Source of the DNA: Acholeplasmataceae bacterium | GTDB taxonomy: Bacteria > Bacillota_I > Bacilli_A > Acholeplasmatales > Acholeplasmataceae | Direction: 5' to 3' | Assembly (NCBI GenBank): GCA_016934175.1 | Contig: JAFGTI010000044.1 | Location: forward strand, 1 to 40,546 | DNA: 40,546 bases | Shown: positions 33,724 to 40,546 of the stretch, in pieces | How the letters are laid out: every line of letters starts with the position of its first letter | Numbering within the stretch: position 1 is the stretch's first letter | Made by a program: the position numbers and the translations under genes | The notes under the pieces: model-generated | Databases searched by the model: none | Told to the model about the DNA's origin: nothing | What the model saw: only the letters and a program-made list of their open reading frames with translations

Positions 33724-36660
33724 TTAATTTTCTAAAATATCAAACCACGAACCATAAAGATCATCATAATTTTGATCGAAATAGCCAGTTGATGAATTCA
33801 TGTAATCATTTAATTGACGCATATTGATTTCACGAATAGTATTAAATCTTGCCATATCAAGTGAATCTTCAAATTCAACGCCAGCCATTAACTTGAAAAT
33901 CAATTCACGTTGCATGTACTGTCCTTCGTAACGCGTAAGAACTGGAGTTAAATAGTTATTGATTGAAGTTTGAACTACTGTAGGTACTACAGCACCTTCA
34001 TCTGTGTTATTTTCAGTGATATAGTACTCAATTTGTGAAGCTGTTAAAATTTCCGAAGTTTCATTATATGCATTGAGGGTTCCATCGCTATTTACGTATT
34101 TACCATCTTCATCATCGGCTTCTGAATAGATAGCACTTGATTTTTCTTTAATTGATGTTGCAAGAATTAAATGCCAGCCAAATGCGGATTTCACTTCATC
34201 AAGAGCAGATGCAGTAATGACACCTTCATATAAGTCAAGATAAGGTAAGTTTGATGTGTTATCAGCCATTGCTTGAAGTTCATCATGTAATTGTATTGCA
34301 CGGTCATAGAATACTTCGTCTAATGTAGTTGAGCCAGTAATTAAGTTTGAGGTATTTGTAATTTCACCAGATAAACTTTCATATTTTAGGTAAAATCCTA
34401 GTTGACGATATTCTGCCCAAATTTGTTCGATTTGATAATCATATGGAGGTGTAACACTACCAGTTACGATGCGTCCTGAATTGTTGAATTCAGTTGCAAT
34501 TGCAGATAAACCTGCAGCCATACCAGTATAATTACCAACTTTTGAATAGACAAGTTGAACAAGTTCAGTTAATCCAGCTATGACTTGATCAGCACCAGCT
34601 GTACTTAATGTATCTAAATATTCTTGAGGGTCATCTGGAGTTCCATCACCATTCTTATCAAAATAAACTAATAAATGGCTTACGTTAATTGATTTATAAT
34701 AATCATATTGTAATTCTGCGAGTTGAGCTAGCTTTTCATAAATTGTTTCAGTAGTACTACCGTAATGGGCTTCTACATCATTTAAATATTGTTCTCTAAG
34801 ATTTGGATAAACAAATAATTGGTTGACAGCTTCAGCATTTGTTCTTGCACCAAATGCAAGAAGTAAGAAATCTTGTCTACCCATGCTTGCTGGATATCCA
34901 TTTGAAGCGAAATTATCAGCAGAAAATTGTGATATGATATCTTCAAATTGTGATTGATAATCTTCTAAGTCTTCGTCACTTACAACATAATCGGAATTGT
35001 TAGCAAGATAAAGGTTTGAACCTAAATCAAGTGCTAGGTTGATACCAAATGTCTTTTCTAATCTTTCATAGAAAGCATCGACAGTAATTTGGATATCTCC
35101 AAGTTCAGCAAGGACATCACCGGCTTTATTTTTAGTTGATCCAGAATAGCCATAAGACTGTTCATAGAACGAACGAACAACGCCATCATAAATATTTAAT
35201 TCAGTTTCATCATAAGCTTCGCTAATCTTTGAAGTAATATAAGCATTCGTTAATTTAGCATCTTTGATTTCAGCTGTAATTTCAGCTTGCAAAGCTAATG
35301 ATTCAGTTGTATCAGTAAATGCTTCAAGAAGACTGTCATAAACAAGATCTTCATCAGCGCTATCATCGCTTAATTTGAAAACTAAATAACGAGATGTTCC
35401 AAAAGTTTGAACTCTTGAAGAATAAGGCATTCCATCGACAGTATCATCAGGATCTGTCATGGATGCTTCTGATAAAAGAGTTGTATAAATGTGACTTCTT
35501 AGGCTAGTATTGATTGCAGTAAGATCATCATAAGTATAATTTGAGGTGAATTCACTTCCAAGAGTTCCAACAATTGATCCATCAACTGCGATTTCTACTT
35601 GTGAAGCTGGATTTAGTACATTATAGATGTCAACGAATTCAGCTTTAACTTGTGCAGTAGTTAATGCTTCATCACTTAAACCATCAGAACGGTTTGTGCT
35701 AATAACATATGATTTGTAGTAATTTTCATAATCTGAAACACTAATATTGGCACGTTCTTCAAAATCGTCTCCGAGTTTTCCTAAAATGCCCAATGTCTCT
35801 AGAATATCTTTCACGTGTTTATAACCTGATTGTGGGGTTTCATCAGTTAAATCAATGTAACCTGTTTCTCCTGGTAATATACGAATATCAGGAATTTTAT
35901 ACCATAAACCTTTTGAATCAGCTTTAAGTCCCATCATATATAATGCAGCATTTGCTTCATTTAAATTGATGAATCTGATGACTAGAGCTTCAACATCATA
36001 ATGATCTAGATAGTTATCTTGATAATATGTTAGAACATCTTCAGGACCTATAAAATCAGTTGTTGTAGCATCAATAACTGCTGCGTCCAATATTTGTTGT
36101 GCAAAATATCTTTGTGCTAAATTTAAACTGTATCTTTTTTCAATTAGAGAAATACTTGAATAACCACTATATGCATTATCTTGTGTTGCTCCTAGATTTT
36201 CAAGATCTGCAATAACTTGATCGATATCAATTGTATTATCAAGCAAATATAGAGAATCAGCGTAAGCTTCGATATCTCTTGACCATATGTCAGGAGAATC
36301 TGTATATAATTCATCTAAATTGTCAGTATCTGAAGTTCCGTGTATTGCGCTATTCACGGTTTCATCTAAAAATGCATTTAATTCTTCATCACCGCTAGCC
36401 AATAATTGAGCAATAGTTGATAATTCATCAGCATATACTTGCTCATGAATCATTGCAGATAATATTGAAGCTCCTTGGAGACGTAATTGATCGTATAAAC
36501 TCTTTTCTGTAACTGTTTCATCACCAACTGTCATATAAGTAGCATCAGTGATGCTGCCATAAGGTACGGCCTCAGTATTGTTACATGCAGCTAATGTAAG
36601 TAAACTCGCAGATATTAGCACAAATACAGCAAGTTTCCTTAAATTTTTAATTTGATTCAT
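33724..36660 (-). CDS. Very large PrsA/SurA-like peptidyl-prolyl isomerase lipoprotein
   Basis: Predicted extracytoplasmic foldase. Seen: signal peptide with lipobox LAAC (Cys26); an N-terminal SurA/PrsA-like segment, GDETVTEKSLYDQLRLQGA; long helical stretches; and near 660-835 elements of a parvulin domain, opening with VSHLLVYFD and closing with FGWHLILATS. DKNGDGTPDDP after the first strand looks like a Ca2+-binding loop. At 978 residues it is over three times the usual PrsA length and the parvulin core appears expanded by insertions. A longer frame opens at 36774, but ATG 36660 has AAGGAGTGA at the right distance, begins the signal peptide, and lies downstream of the promoter. Isomerase activity is uncertain. 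Confidence 0.72.
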   Translation of the reverse strand: MNQIKNLRKLAVFVLISASLLTLAACNNTEAVPYGSITDATYMTVGDETVTEKSLYDQLRLQGASILSAMIHEQVYADELSTIAQLLASGDEELNAFLDETVNSAIHGTSDTDNLDELYTDSPDIWSRDIEAYADSLYLLDNTIDIDQVIADLENLGATQDNAYSGYSSISLIEKRYSLNLAQRYFAQQILDAAVIDATTTDFIGPEDVLTYYQDNYLDHYDVEALVIRFINLNEANAALYMMGLKADSKGLWYKIPDIRILPGETGYIDLTDETPQSGYKHVKDILETLGILGKLGDDFEERANISVSDYENYYKSYVISTNRSDGLSDEALTTAQVKAEFVDIYNVLNPASQVEIAVDGSIVGTLGSEFTSNYTYDDLTAINTSLRSHIYTTLLSEASMTDPDDTVDGMPYSSRVQTFGTSRYLVFKLSDDSADEDLVYDSLLEAFTDTTESLALQAEITAEIKDAKLTNAYITSKISEAYDETELNIYDGVVRSFYEQSYGYSGSTKNKAGDVLAELGDIQITVDAFYERLEKTFGINLALDLGSNLYLANNSDYVVSDEDLEDYQSQFEDIISQFSADNFASNGYPASMGRQDFLLLAFGARTNAEAVNQLFVYPNLREQYLNDVEAHYGSTTETIYEKLAQLAELQYDYYKSINVSHLLVYFDKNGDGTPDDPQEYLDTLSTAGADQVIAGLTELVQLVYSKVGNYTGMAAGLSAIATEFNNSGRIVTGSVTPPYDYQIEQIWAEYRQLGFYLKYESLSGEITNTSNLITGSTTLDEVFYDRAIQLHDELQAMADNTSNLPYLDLYEGVITASALDEVKSAFGWHLILATSIKEKSSAIYSEADDEDGKYVNSDGTLNAYNETSEILTASQIEYYITENNTDEGAVVPTVVQTSINNYLTPVLTRYEGQYMQRELIFKLMAGVEFEDSLDMARFNTIREINMRQLNDYMNSSTGYFDQNYDDLYGSWFDILEN

Positions 36661-36699
36661 TGTGTTCACTCCTTCAGTGTATTTCATACAAGCAAATAT

Positions 36700-36728
36700 A
36701 ATATAGCATTTTTTAGGGGGTAATGCAA
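36700..36728 (-). promoter_or_regulatory. Promoter of the PrsA-like gene
   Basis: Minus strand TTGCAT (36728-36723), 17 bases, TATATT (36705-36700) preceded by TGC (extended -10). Confidence 0.75.
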
Positions 36729-36743
36729 CCTCTTTCATTTTAT

Positions 36744-36774
36744 TTGATAATATCACATATTTATATGTTATCAT
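36744..36774 (+). promoter_or_regulatory. Promoter of walJ-rlmH-HAD
   Basis: TTGATA (36744-36749), 19-base spacer, TGTTATCAT (extended -10 ending 36774). It covers the ATG at 36773, which therefore cannot be the start of walJ if this promoter is used. Confidence 0.55.
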
Positions 36775-36790
36775 GAAAGAAGGTGATACA

Positions 36791-37564
36791 GTGGAAGTTT
36801 TTATTTTAGCCAGCGGATCAAAAGGGAATATGGCCTACTTAAAAGTAGGCGATATTAAGATCTTTATTGATGCGGGAATAAGTTACCAAAAAGTGAAAAA
36901 TAAAATGCAAGCATATGGAGAAAATCTATATGATGTGAAAACTCTCATAATAACTCATGAGCATCATGATCATATCATGGGATTAAAAATGCTACTTAAG
37001 CATGCAGCAATTGAGGATATATATCTGACAAAAGGAACGTATAATGCGCTGCCAGTCGAAGTGGTTGCGCTTTTTGAACGTACCCACTTTGTAGAGGCTG
37101 ATCAAATTTTTGAAGTTGCAAATGAAATTCAGATTACACCCTTTATGTTATCACATGATGCAGCTGAACCAGTTGGTTATGTGGTTCAAAATCAGGATAA
37201 AAAAATGGTTGTTTTAACCGATACAGGGTATGTTGATCAAGGGTATCACGAGTTATTAAGTAATGCTGATTTATACATAATGGAATCTAACCATCATCCT
37301 ACACAACTCATGCAATCTCCACGTCCATTTTTATTAAAAAAGAGAATTTTAGGTGAACGTGGGCATTTATCAAATGATGACGCAGCTTGGTTAATGAATT
37401 TATTTGTGAAAGACAAACCGAGCAAATGGGTTGTAGCTCATATATCGGAAGATTGTAATACACAGCTTGATATTGAAGAATCTATTGTGAAAAATTTTGA
37501 TGACCCAACAAAAATTGAGGTTTTTTATGCAAATCAAGAGGGTCTGCCGGGTATTAAATTATGA
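36791..37564 (+). CDS. walJ: Metallo-beta-lactamase-fold exonuclease WalJ/YycJ
   Basis: MBL-fold nuclease, in Bacillus part of the walRKHIJ operon and active as a 5' exonuclease on DNA. Seen: FILASGSKGNMAYL, IFIDAGIS, the metal motif THEHHDHIMG (His56, His58, Asp60, His61), VLTDTGYVD, and ESNHHP. 257 residues from GTG 36791, which has AGAAGGTGA as ribosome site; the upstream ATG at 36773 has none and overlaps the promoter. The WalRK two-component system is absent here; only rlmH follows, overlapping by four bases. Confidence 0.9.
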   Translation: MEVFILASGSKGNMAYLKVGDIKIFIDAGISYQKVKNKMQAYGENLYDVKTLIITHEHHDHIMGLKMLLKHAAIEDIYLTKGTYNALPVEVVALFERTHFVEADQIFEVANEIQITPFMLSHDAAEPVGYVVQNQDKKMVVLTDTGYVDQGYHELLSNADLYIMESNHHPTQLMQSPRPFLLKKRILGERGHLSNDDAAWLMNLFVKDKPSKWVVAHISEDCNTQLDIEESIVKNFDDPTKIEVFYANQEGLPGIKL

Positions 37565-38004
37565 TTAAAATTATCGTCGTTGGTAAGTTAAATCAAAAAT
37601 ATTTGAATCAAGGTATCATTTATTATCAAAAACAACTTCCTGTTAAGCTTGAATGGATAGAAGTATCAGATGAAGCATCTATTCAAGGCATTGAAATTGA
37701 GGGAGAAAGAATATTAGGAAAAATTAAAGATTCTGATGTTGTCATCGCTTGTGCAATTCAAGGTAAAATGATAGATAGTGAATCATTGGCTCAAATGATT
37801 GATGAAAAAACTACATATCATCAAGGAGATTTGGTGTTTATTATTGGTGGTTCATATGGTTTAAGTAATAAGGTCATTGAAAGGTCAAATCATCAAATAT
37901 CATTTTCAAGAATGACATTTCCACATCAGCTAATGAGACTTATTTTGATTGAACAAATTTATCGGGGATATATGATTTTAAAGCATCATCCCTACCATAA
38001 GTGA
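37561..38004 (+). CDS. rlmH: 23S rRNA (pseudouridine1915-N3)-methyltransferase
   Basis: SPOUT methyltransferase acting on helix 69 of 23S rRNA in 70S ribosomes. Seen: MIKIIVVGKLNQKYLNQGI, the SAM-knot motif FIIGGSYGLSNKVI, ISFSRMTFPHQLMRLILIEQ and the C-terminal HHPYHK. 147 residues, slightly shorter than the usual ~159. Starts inside the walJ stop (ATGA). Confidence 0.95.
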   Translation: MIKIIVVGKLNQKYLNQGIIYYQKQLPVKLEWIEVSDEASIQGIEIEGERILGKIKDSDVVIACAIQGKMIDSESLAQMIDEKTTYHQGDLVFIIGGSYGLSNKVIERSNHQISFSRMTFPHQLMRLILIEQIYRGYMILKHHPYHK

Positions 38005-38015
38005 GGTTTATTGTA

Positions 38016-38636
38016 ATGAAATATATATTTTGGGATTTTAATGGAACGGTCTTGGATGACGCATATTTATGTTTCGAGATTTTAAATGAGATGCTAATTG
38101 AAGAAGATAGACCAATAGTAAGTTTTGAAGAATATTTAATGATTTTTGATTTTCCTGTTGAAGCATATTATGCTAAAGTCTATGATCTGGAAAAAACGAG
38201 TTTTGAAATATTAGCACATAGATTTATTGAAAGATATCAGCCTAGAAGCTTAAAGTTACAATTGCATCATGGAGTGATTGATGCGATTAAACATTTTGAA
38301 AAAAAAGGTTTTATAAATATCATGCTTTCTGCATCTGAAATCAATAATTTGCATCGACAATTAGAGCATTTTAAGATAAAAAATTTATTCAAACATATTT
38401 TAGGGACCTCGGATGTTTATGCCAAAAGCAAAGTTGATGTAGCAAAAAGGTTTATTGAAGAAAATAAAATTGATCCTAAAGACATTATGATGGTTGGTGA
38501 CACACTTCATGATGTTGAAGTTGCAGAAGAACTTGGATGTGAAATTATTTTATTTACTAAAGGCCACCAACATAAAGATAGATTAAACAAATATAAATCA
38601 ATTGATGAGATAAAAGAACTGTATCAAATTTTATAA
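38016..38636 (+). CDS. HAD-superfamily hydrolase with Asn in motif I
   Basis: Cytosolic phosphatase-like protein of the phosphoglycolate phosphatase class with a helical cap. Seen: motif I DFNGTVLDD (Asp7 nucleophile, Asn9 where most phosphatases have the acid/base Asp), motif II ML-SAS, Lys in KSKVDVAKRF, and motif IV MVGDTLHDVEVAEELG. 206 residues. GTG 38001 overlaps the rlmH stop, but ATG 38016 lies nine bases after TGAGG and begins the fold directly, so it is preferred. Substrate unknown. Confidence 0.82.
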   Translation: MKYIFWDFNGTVLDDAYLCFEILNEMLIEEDRPIVSFEEYLMIFDFPVEAYYAKVYDLEKTSFEILAHRFIERYQPRSLKLQLHHGVIDAIKHFEKKGFINIMLSASEINNLHRQLEHFKIKNLFKHILGTSDVYAKSKVDVAKRFIEENKIDPKDIMMVGDTLHDVEVAEELGCEIILFTKGHQHKDRLNKYKSIDEIKELYQIL

Positions 38637-38664
38637 AAAAAGGCATTCTATACCTTAGATAATG

Positions 38665-38688
38665 CATACCATAAGGTATGTTTTTTTT
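38665..38688 (+). terminator. Terminator of walJ-rlmH-HAD
   Basis: CATACC, loop ATAA, GGTATG, then eight T. The 3' arm can also pair with ATACCTTA at 38650-38657 (with TAAGGTAT at 38672-38679), a competing structure. Confidence 0.78.
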
Positions 38689-38763
38689 AGTGTGGAATAT
38701 TAGAAAATATGCACCTAAATTGAGTAAAAATCAACAATGAATTTATGGTTGTTACTATGTGAG

Positions 38764-39207
38764 TTAGTCCTTAAGATAAGTATCATAAATCCGCAATAGA
38801 AAAGGTCTTAATGGTCTTAATAGTGCCCATAGACGAACTTTTTTTAGATATTTTTTATCGTGAGAATCAGTTTTTATCTTATCGGTTTGGAAGGATTTAA
38901 CCACCCCAAACACGAATAATTTATTTACATATTCGAATTGAGTATTAGCATCTCCACAAATGATGAGGTCGTTTTCTTTGATTTGTAAAATGCGGTGCAA
39001 AATGTATTTATTTTGAGAGTAGTACAAAACTACGTCGTACTGTTGTAATGGTTCGATAGGATTAACTAAAGTAACTATTGTTTTTCGATGTTGAAAAAAA
39101 GGCCGCATACTTGTTCCGTAAACATTTAAAGTCACTTCACGGTTATTTTCTAATAATTCCCTAGTGAGAGACATAAATTCATCACTTAAAATATTTTCTT
39201 GTATCAT
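38764..39207 (-). CDS. S24/S26-family peptidase, Ser-His (signal-peptidase-like) type without membrane anchor
   Basis: Seen: GTSMRPFF with candidate nucleophile Ser33, YILHRI with His71 where classical bacterial signal peptidase I has Lys, and ICGDAN with Asp86. This Ser/His/Asp set is typical of the S26B (ER/archaeal-like) branch. 147 residues; no convincing transmembrane helix. The C-terminus is basic and aromatic (VRLWALLRPLRPFLLRIYDTY), which could lie on the membrane. Its ATG overlaps the stop of an upstream 48-codon gene (ATGA) and it has little ribosome site of its own, so translation is probably coupled. The substrate is unknown; the small partner is the obvious candidate. Confidence 0.78.
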   Translation of the reverse strand: MIQENILSDEFMSLTRELLENNREVTLNVYGTSMRPFFQHRKTIVTLVNPIEPLQQYDVVLYYSQNKYILHRILQIKENDLIICGDANTQFEYVNKLFVFGVVKSFQTDKIKTDSHDKKYLKKVRLWALLRPLRPFLLRIYDTYLKD

Positions 39208-39350
39208 TTGTCTACATTATTTTCACTGTGCAATTTTAGAAATGTATTTGTTTCCTTATTTTTTTTTATAAATGATTTCCTATAGTAAGCAACTTCTATT
39301 TGGATAAGTTTTAATTGTTTTTTTAGAGTGATACTAGAGCGAGCTATCAT
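39204..39350 (-). CDS. Unrecognised 48-residue basic peptide coupled to the S26-family peptidase
   Basis: Short gene found by reading the minus strand upstream of the peptidase. Seen: ribosome site GAGGGA six bases from ATG (39350-39348), 48 codons, and a TGA that overlaps the peptidase ATG as ATGA. The peptide starts MIARSSITLKKQLKLIQIEV. It has nine Lys and two Arg against four acidic residues, no Cys, and a probably amphipathic helical middle (VAYYRKSFIKK). No signal peptide or membrane segment is clear. A promoter with an extended -10 lies ~60 bases upstream. No family recognised; it could be a substrate, a partner or a leader peptide that couples translation. Confidence 0.65.
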   Translation of the reverse strand: MIARSSITLKKQLKLIQIEVAYYRKSFIKKNKETNTFLKLHSENNVDK

Positions 39351-39387
39351 AAAATCCCTCTATATAATTTTATATATAATTAATTAT

Positions 39388-39403
39388 GAATAGGCAACTA
39401 TTC
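39388..39403. promoter_or_regulatory. Perfect inverted repeat at the predicted +1 of the peptide/S26 operon
   Basis: GAATAG, GCAA, CTATTC. On the minus strand it begins seven bases after the -10 element, so it is either an operator at the start site or a 5'-terminal mRNA hairpin. Confidence 0.5.
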
Positions 39404-39409
39404 AAAGAA

Positions 39410-39439
39410 ATTATACCATAAAATTAAAACAACAGTCAT
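39410..39439 (-). promoter_or_regulatory. Promoter of the 48-residue peptide/S26-peptidase operon
   Basis: Minus strand TGGTATAAT (extended -10; TATAAT at 39415-39410) with ATGACT (39439-39434) 18 bases upstream. Confidence 0.68.
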
Positions 39440-39667
39440 TAGACAACAGAAAATTATATTGCAAAATTATTCAAATTTATGACTGATGAAACACATCTTA
39501 TTGCATCGTAGAGGAATATATCGAGTGGTTAGATTTCTAAAACTGACAATATCTAATAGGTATAAGACGAAAAGTATGATAAGATACAAGTAACAACCGA
39601 TAACTTATATAACCAATATATAGTTATTACCATTTTGATAAAAATATTATATTAGGGAGAGAGTAAA
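39440..39667. other. Divergent intergenic region with an imperfect palindrome before degV
   Basis: No supported gene. A 35-codon plus-strand frame (39486-39593, very basic) lacks a ribosome site. ATAACT (39600-39605) and AGTTAT (39622-39627) flank AT-rich sequence, forming an imperfect palindrome ~40 bases before degV that could be an operator or leader hairpin. The degV promoter is not clear to me. Confidence 0.4.
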
Positions 39668-40519
39668 ATGAGTAAAATTGCTATTTTAACTTGTAGTAAT
39701 GCTGGTTTAGATTATTTGGATTACCCCAAAGATATCATTATTTTAAGATCAGCTATACATTTTGGAACTGATGAGACATATGATGATTTTGTTGATATGG
39801 ATGCCAAAACTTTTTATGAAAGAATCGCAAAAAATCCGAATGATATTCCCAAGACTTCATATGTTTCCATAGGCAAAATGATGGAGTATTTTGAACAATT
39901 AGAAAGCGAAGGTTATGATGAGGCTTTAGTTATCACGATTTCATCACAACTTAGTGGACTATTCGAGGCGGTAAAAAGAATCGCATCTGAAGTAAAAATC
40001 AAAGTAACTGCTTTTGATTCATTAACACTTGCTTACGGTGAGGCTTATATGGTCTTAGAAGCTCACAAATTAGCTACAAAAGGGAAATCAATGAATGAAA
40101 TTGTGAAGCATCTAGAGAAGATTAGAGACAATGATCGCATTTATTTTGCCGTTGATACATTACTTTACCTTGTTAAAAATGGACGCTTATCTAAACTTCA
40201 AGGAACACTTGGAACTATGTTGCAACTTAAACCTTTACTTGTATTAGGTGATGATGGGAAAGTCACATCTTTAGAAAAGATTAGAACGACTCATAAAGCT
40301 CAAGTTCGTGTATTAGAAAAGTATATAGAAGATACAAAGGATTTAAATGTGTTGACATATATCGCTCATGCACACAATGAAGAAGCTGCAAAATGGTTTA
40401 AAGATGAAATTCAAAAAGTGTATCCAAAACGTGAAGTGGTGGTAGCGTATTTGACACCAGTTGTTGGAGCTCACACTGGTCCTAAGGGTATCGGAGTAGG
40501 ATATATTAAATTAGATTAA
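39668..40519 (+). CDS. DegV/FakB-family fatty-acid-binding protein
   Basis: Binds a fatty acid and, in FakAB systems, presents it to the kinase FakA for phosphorylation before phospholipid synthesis. Seen: MSKIAILTCSNAGLD at the start, TSYVSIGKMMEYFEQL, ITISSQLSGLFEA (lipid carboxylate-binding Ser region), VDTLLYLVKNGRLSK and MLQLKPLLVLGDDGKV, all DegV hallmarks. 283 residues is typical. Ribosome site GGGAGAGAG. fakA is not in this window, so the kinase partnership is inferred. Complete; the window ends 27 bases after its stop. Confidence 0.93.
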   Translation: MSKIAILTCSNAGLDYLDYPKDIIILRSAIHFGTDETYDDFVDMDAKTFYERIAKNPNDIPKTSYVSIGKMMEYFEQLESEGYDEALVITISSQLSGLFEAVKRIASEVKIKVTAFDSLTLAYGEAYMVLEAHKLATKGKSMNEIVKHLEKIRDNDRIYFAVDTLLYLVKNGRLSKLQGTLGTMLQLKPLLVLGDDGKVTSLEKIRTTHKAQVRVLEKYIEDTKDLNVLTYIAHAHNEEAAKWFKDEIQKVYPKREVVVAYLTPVVGAHTGPKGIGVGYIKLD

Positions 40520-40546
40520 TGAATAAAACCAGTCATAATAAATTGA

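Noticed and set aside
36661..36774. 38-residue N-terminal extension of the PrsA-like protein
   Set aside because: It precedes the signal peptide, overlaps the gene's own promoter and has no ribosome site; ATG 36660 has AAGGAGTGA.
39486..39593. 35-codon, Arg/Lys-rich plus-strand frame in the divergent region before degV
   Set aside because: No ribosome binding site and no neighbour coupling, unlike the 48-codon gene on the other strand; probably chance.
1..40546. Mycoplasma-type genetic code (TGA as Trp)
   Set aside because: Many genes end in TGA at the family-expected length and Trp is encoded by TGG throughout.
1..40546. CRISPR array, prophage, insertion sequence, tRNA or rRNA genes
   Set aside because: No regularly spaced repeats, transposase or phage genes, and no tRNA/rRNA-like segment were found by eye in the intergenic regions.

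Overview
The window looks like a chromosomal segment of a low-GC, wall-less or wall-poor Firmicute/Mollicute relative. Acholeplasmatales or Izemoplasmatales (Tenericutes) is my best guess. Grounds: strong AT bias by eye; TGA used as a true stop (for example the protease at 1079, prfA at 8253, tsaC at 9654), which argues against the Mycoplasma/Spiroplasma code; Bacillus-like synteny (rpsF-ssb-rpsR-gdpP-rplI-dnaB, prfA-prmC-tsaC, rpiB-upp-atp, walJ-rlmH); many lipobox lipoproteins; and no peptidoglycan genes in view. The lineage is an inference, since no rRNA is present.

Layout. 1-1.5 kb: an HtrA-like lipoprotein protease and a stand-alone CinA/PncC amidase. 1.6-6.5 kb: rpsF-ssb-rpsR, then an in-frame gdpP-rplI fusion (c-di-AMP phosphodiesterase plus ribosomal protein L9) with an embedded ribosome binding site, then dnaB. 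6.5-7.0 kb: a convergent dps. 7.2-9.7 kb: prfA-prmC-tsaC. 9.7-11.6 kb: typA. 11.6-19.7 kb: rpiB-upp followed by a complete F-type ATP synthase operon (AtpZ-like, atpI, atpB-E-F-H-A-G-D-C, DUF1146-like). Its c subunit carries a Na+-binding signature. 20-23.6 kb: phnD-phnC-phnE-phnE-type ABC importer behind PhoP-box-like direct repeats, next to a convergent 5'-nucleotidase-family hydrolase.

25.2-29.9 kb is the most lineage-specific part: a small lipoprotein serine protease followed by a 1198-residue lipoprotein built of a cysteine-paired repeat I cannot assign. 30-33.7 kb: yigZ, a decayed dihydrofolate-reductase-like fragment, cca, yhaM and an SRAP abasic-site protein. 33.7-36.7 kb: a giant PrsA/parvulin-like lipoprotein with a Ca2+-loop-like motif. 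36.8-38.6 kb: walJ-rlmH-HAD. 38.7-39.4 kb: a compact minus-strand operon of an unrecognised 48-residue basic peptide, translationally coupled to a Ser/His-type S26-family peptidase. The window ends with a DegV/FakB-like protein.

Most genes are housekeeping. The parts with most room for new biology are the cysteine-repeat lipoprotein with its protease, the 48-residue peptide/S26 pair, and the fused GdpP-L9. No tRNA, rRNA, CRISPR array, insertion sequence or prophage was seen.
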